Source: Mycobacterium szulgai (GTDB lineage Bacteria; Actinomycetota; Actinomycetes; Mycobacteriales; Mycobacteriaceae). From it: a stretch of DNA of 64,000 nucleotides. The position numbers and the translations under genes are program-made. Below are positions 62,891-64,000 of this stretch, piece after piece. The notes below the pieces were generated by a model that saw only the letters and a list, made by a program, of their open reading frames with translations, did no database searches and was not told where the DNA came from. The stretch spans positions 124,001 through 188,000 of the forward strand of contig NZ_LQPW01000005.1 of NCBI RefSeq assembly GCF_002116635.1, given 5' to 3'. Position 1 is the first letter of the stretch, and each line of letters opens with the position of its first letter.

Positions 62891-63212
62891 AGGCTGCCCG
62901 TCCGACGATCGGACACAAACCGGACACGGTGACAGCACTCCCGACAGGGGACCCTTCTTCGCCCGTCAGTCAGTGATGCGCGCCGAGGGCTCCCGGGGAG
63001 CAGGTACCCGATGCCCAAGATCACCGGGGCGACCGCGTATCCAACACAGACGACTGCGGAGCGACCCACTCTTGGGCCGGACCCAACCCGAACGGCCAGC
63101 CGGAACACGGGTGGAGCCGCGGACGCCGGTAGACCGCGAGTGCCCGAGGCCGTCAAGGCCGCAGGGTGCGAGAGCGGTAGCGATCGGTCGGACGGCGGGA
63201 GCGGCGTAGGCC
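62891..63212. other. Spacer of more than 300 nt with no confident gene
   Basis: Short GC-rich open frames exist on both strands but none has a recognisable motif or ribosome site. Between the hairpin and the rep-like pseudogene nothing further is supported. Confidence 0.4.
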
Positions 63213-64000
63213 GTGTTCCGGCTGGGACCAACGGGGCTTGTTATATGTGCCGAAAATGTCCGCGACTCGCTCGCCGATGGGGTCGCGACTGGCGATCTGC
63301 GGGCGATCGAGGCATTGGGGCTGCGGTTCCCAAGTCCCGAGATGGTCACCGCGGCTGCGGCACTGTTCGAGCCGGCAGCACCGTGGGCTTCCGGTCCTGA
63401 CCATCGAGGCACCGAACCTGAATCGGGACGTTTTCACATCACCGTCGGCCCCGGCGTCGTGCGCCTCGGGTGGACCAATCCCGTCCGCGCAGAAAGGCCG
63501 CCGAGCGAACCGTCGGTCATCACCAACGTGACGTCGAGAATGCCAAGCTGCAAATCAGAGACGACCTCGCCCGCACAGGTGGGAGCGATGATCAGGCCGT
63601 CGTGTCTTCGACGCGACGGAGCGCTACTTCACCCGACCAGCGCAATACCGGTGGGGTCATCACCGAGTGGTCCCGCAAATCACGCTCGGCGATGTGCCGC
63701 ACGTTCGCCGAGCTTGACTACAGCCCACTGGTCGAATCTGGCCGTGTCCCGGCGATGGTCACACTCACCTACTCCGGCGACTGAGAAGTCGTTGCCCCAG
63801 ACGGCGCCAGCGTGAAGCGGCATATGGTGTTGTGACGCAAACGATTTCAGCGCGAATACAGCGAGCCGGTTCGATACATCTGGAAAATTCAGCGGCGCGG
63901 CGCCCCGCACATTCACCTCTGGATGGCTCCACCGATGTCACCAGGCCGCTCGGGGCGAGGGTTCGCTCAATGGCTATCCGAGACTTGGGCACAGATCGTC
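63213..64000 (+). pseudogene. Decayed replication-initiator (Rep) gene of an integrative element, truncated by the window edge
   Basis: Fragments in more than one frame resemble actinobacterial rolling-circle Rep proteins: FRLGPTGLVICAENVRD, then FDATERYFTRP and VITEWSRKSRSAMCRTFAELDYSPL, MVTLTYSGD. The same frame continues as VRYIWKI, APHIHLWMAPP and RGFAQWLSETWA. Two TGA codons (at about 63782 and 63830) stand where the family usually has Trp, so each looks like a TGG to TGA change. APHIHLW is the metal-binding HxHxxW motif. A frameshift lies near 63605. The gene is non-functional and continues past the window. Confidence 0.72.

Noticed and set aside
62860..63231. Minus-strand open frame near the rep pseudogene
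   Set aside because: Low-complexity basic sequence with no motif or ribosome site; treated as a shadow.

Overview
The window is a stretch of a Mycobacterium chromosome. It carries PPE and PE proteins with their N-terminal signatures, a PE protein fused to a PE-PPE hydrolase domain, mycobacterial lipoproteins (LpqS, LpqR and LpqQ types), uniformly high GC, and a scaffold that matches in reverse the M. tuberculosis order Rv0838-Rv0849 (lpqR, methyltransferase, pip, MFS, E1-alpha-like, narL, sensor kinase, mmcO, lpqS, cysK2, MFS). The M. tuberculosis comparison is from memory of that locus, not from a database search. Accessory blocks are inserted into this scaffold. The species cannot be named from the sequence alone.

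Layout. 1-1.9 kb: end of an NmrA-like protein, an SDR and a PPE gene. 1.9-6.6 kb: copper-response locus; mfs, cysK2 and lpqS run leftward, mmcO runs rightward, and a RicR-type operator lies between them. 6.6-18.1 kb: an eight-gene leftward operon for aromatic or meta-cleavage catabolism (mhpC-like, mhpA, mhpB, KstD-like flavoprotein, luciferase-like monooxygenase, SDR, cyclase, alpha/beta hydrolase), with a divergent IclR regulator and a second KstD-like flavoprotein. 18.2-21.6 kb: narL between two paralogous histidine kinases. 21.6-26.9 kb: orphan E1-alpha-like protein and two paralogous MFS carriers flanking a GT2 glycosyltransferase. 27-28.5 kb: PE/PPE pair. 28.6-36.6 kb: CoA-dependent beta-oxidation-type module (thiolase, crotonase, paired acyl-CoA dehydrogenases, acyl-CoA ligase, ferredoxin, dimeric alpha/beta-barrel protein, F420-type oxidoreductase). 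Two of its promoters carry the same GAGAA-N5-TTCTC palindrome. 36.7-50.1 kb: amidase, methyltransferase, LpqR, stand-alone adenylation domain, TetR with a CocE-like hydrolase, CBM2 protein, LpqQ-like lipoprotein, AAA ATPase, MHS transporter, PE-PPE hydrolase and a secreted protein. 50.2-53.5 kb: a large TPR membrane protein.

53.8-64 kb is the most unusual part. It reads as a layered genomic island at a tRNA-Phe gene. A secreted or anchored RNase T2 is divergent from a two-gene unit in which a 12-TM membrane protein overlaps by 4 nt a reverse transcriptase with recognisable RT blocks and a YNDD catalytic motif. About 25 nt after the RT stop is a strongly structured segment ending in a T run, a candidate RT-associated RNA. 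Then come two copies of the same cassette, 4.15 kb apart (integrase C-terminal remnant followed by the 3' half of tRNA-Phe). Between them are a small secreted three-repeat WWDP/Cys protein and a 1,000-residue kinase-STAND ATPase-TPR fusion. Right of the second copy are a strong imperfect hairpin and a decayed replication-initiator gene with two Trp-to-stop changes. The membrane protein/RT pair with its downstream RNA is the best candidate for an undescribed system.
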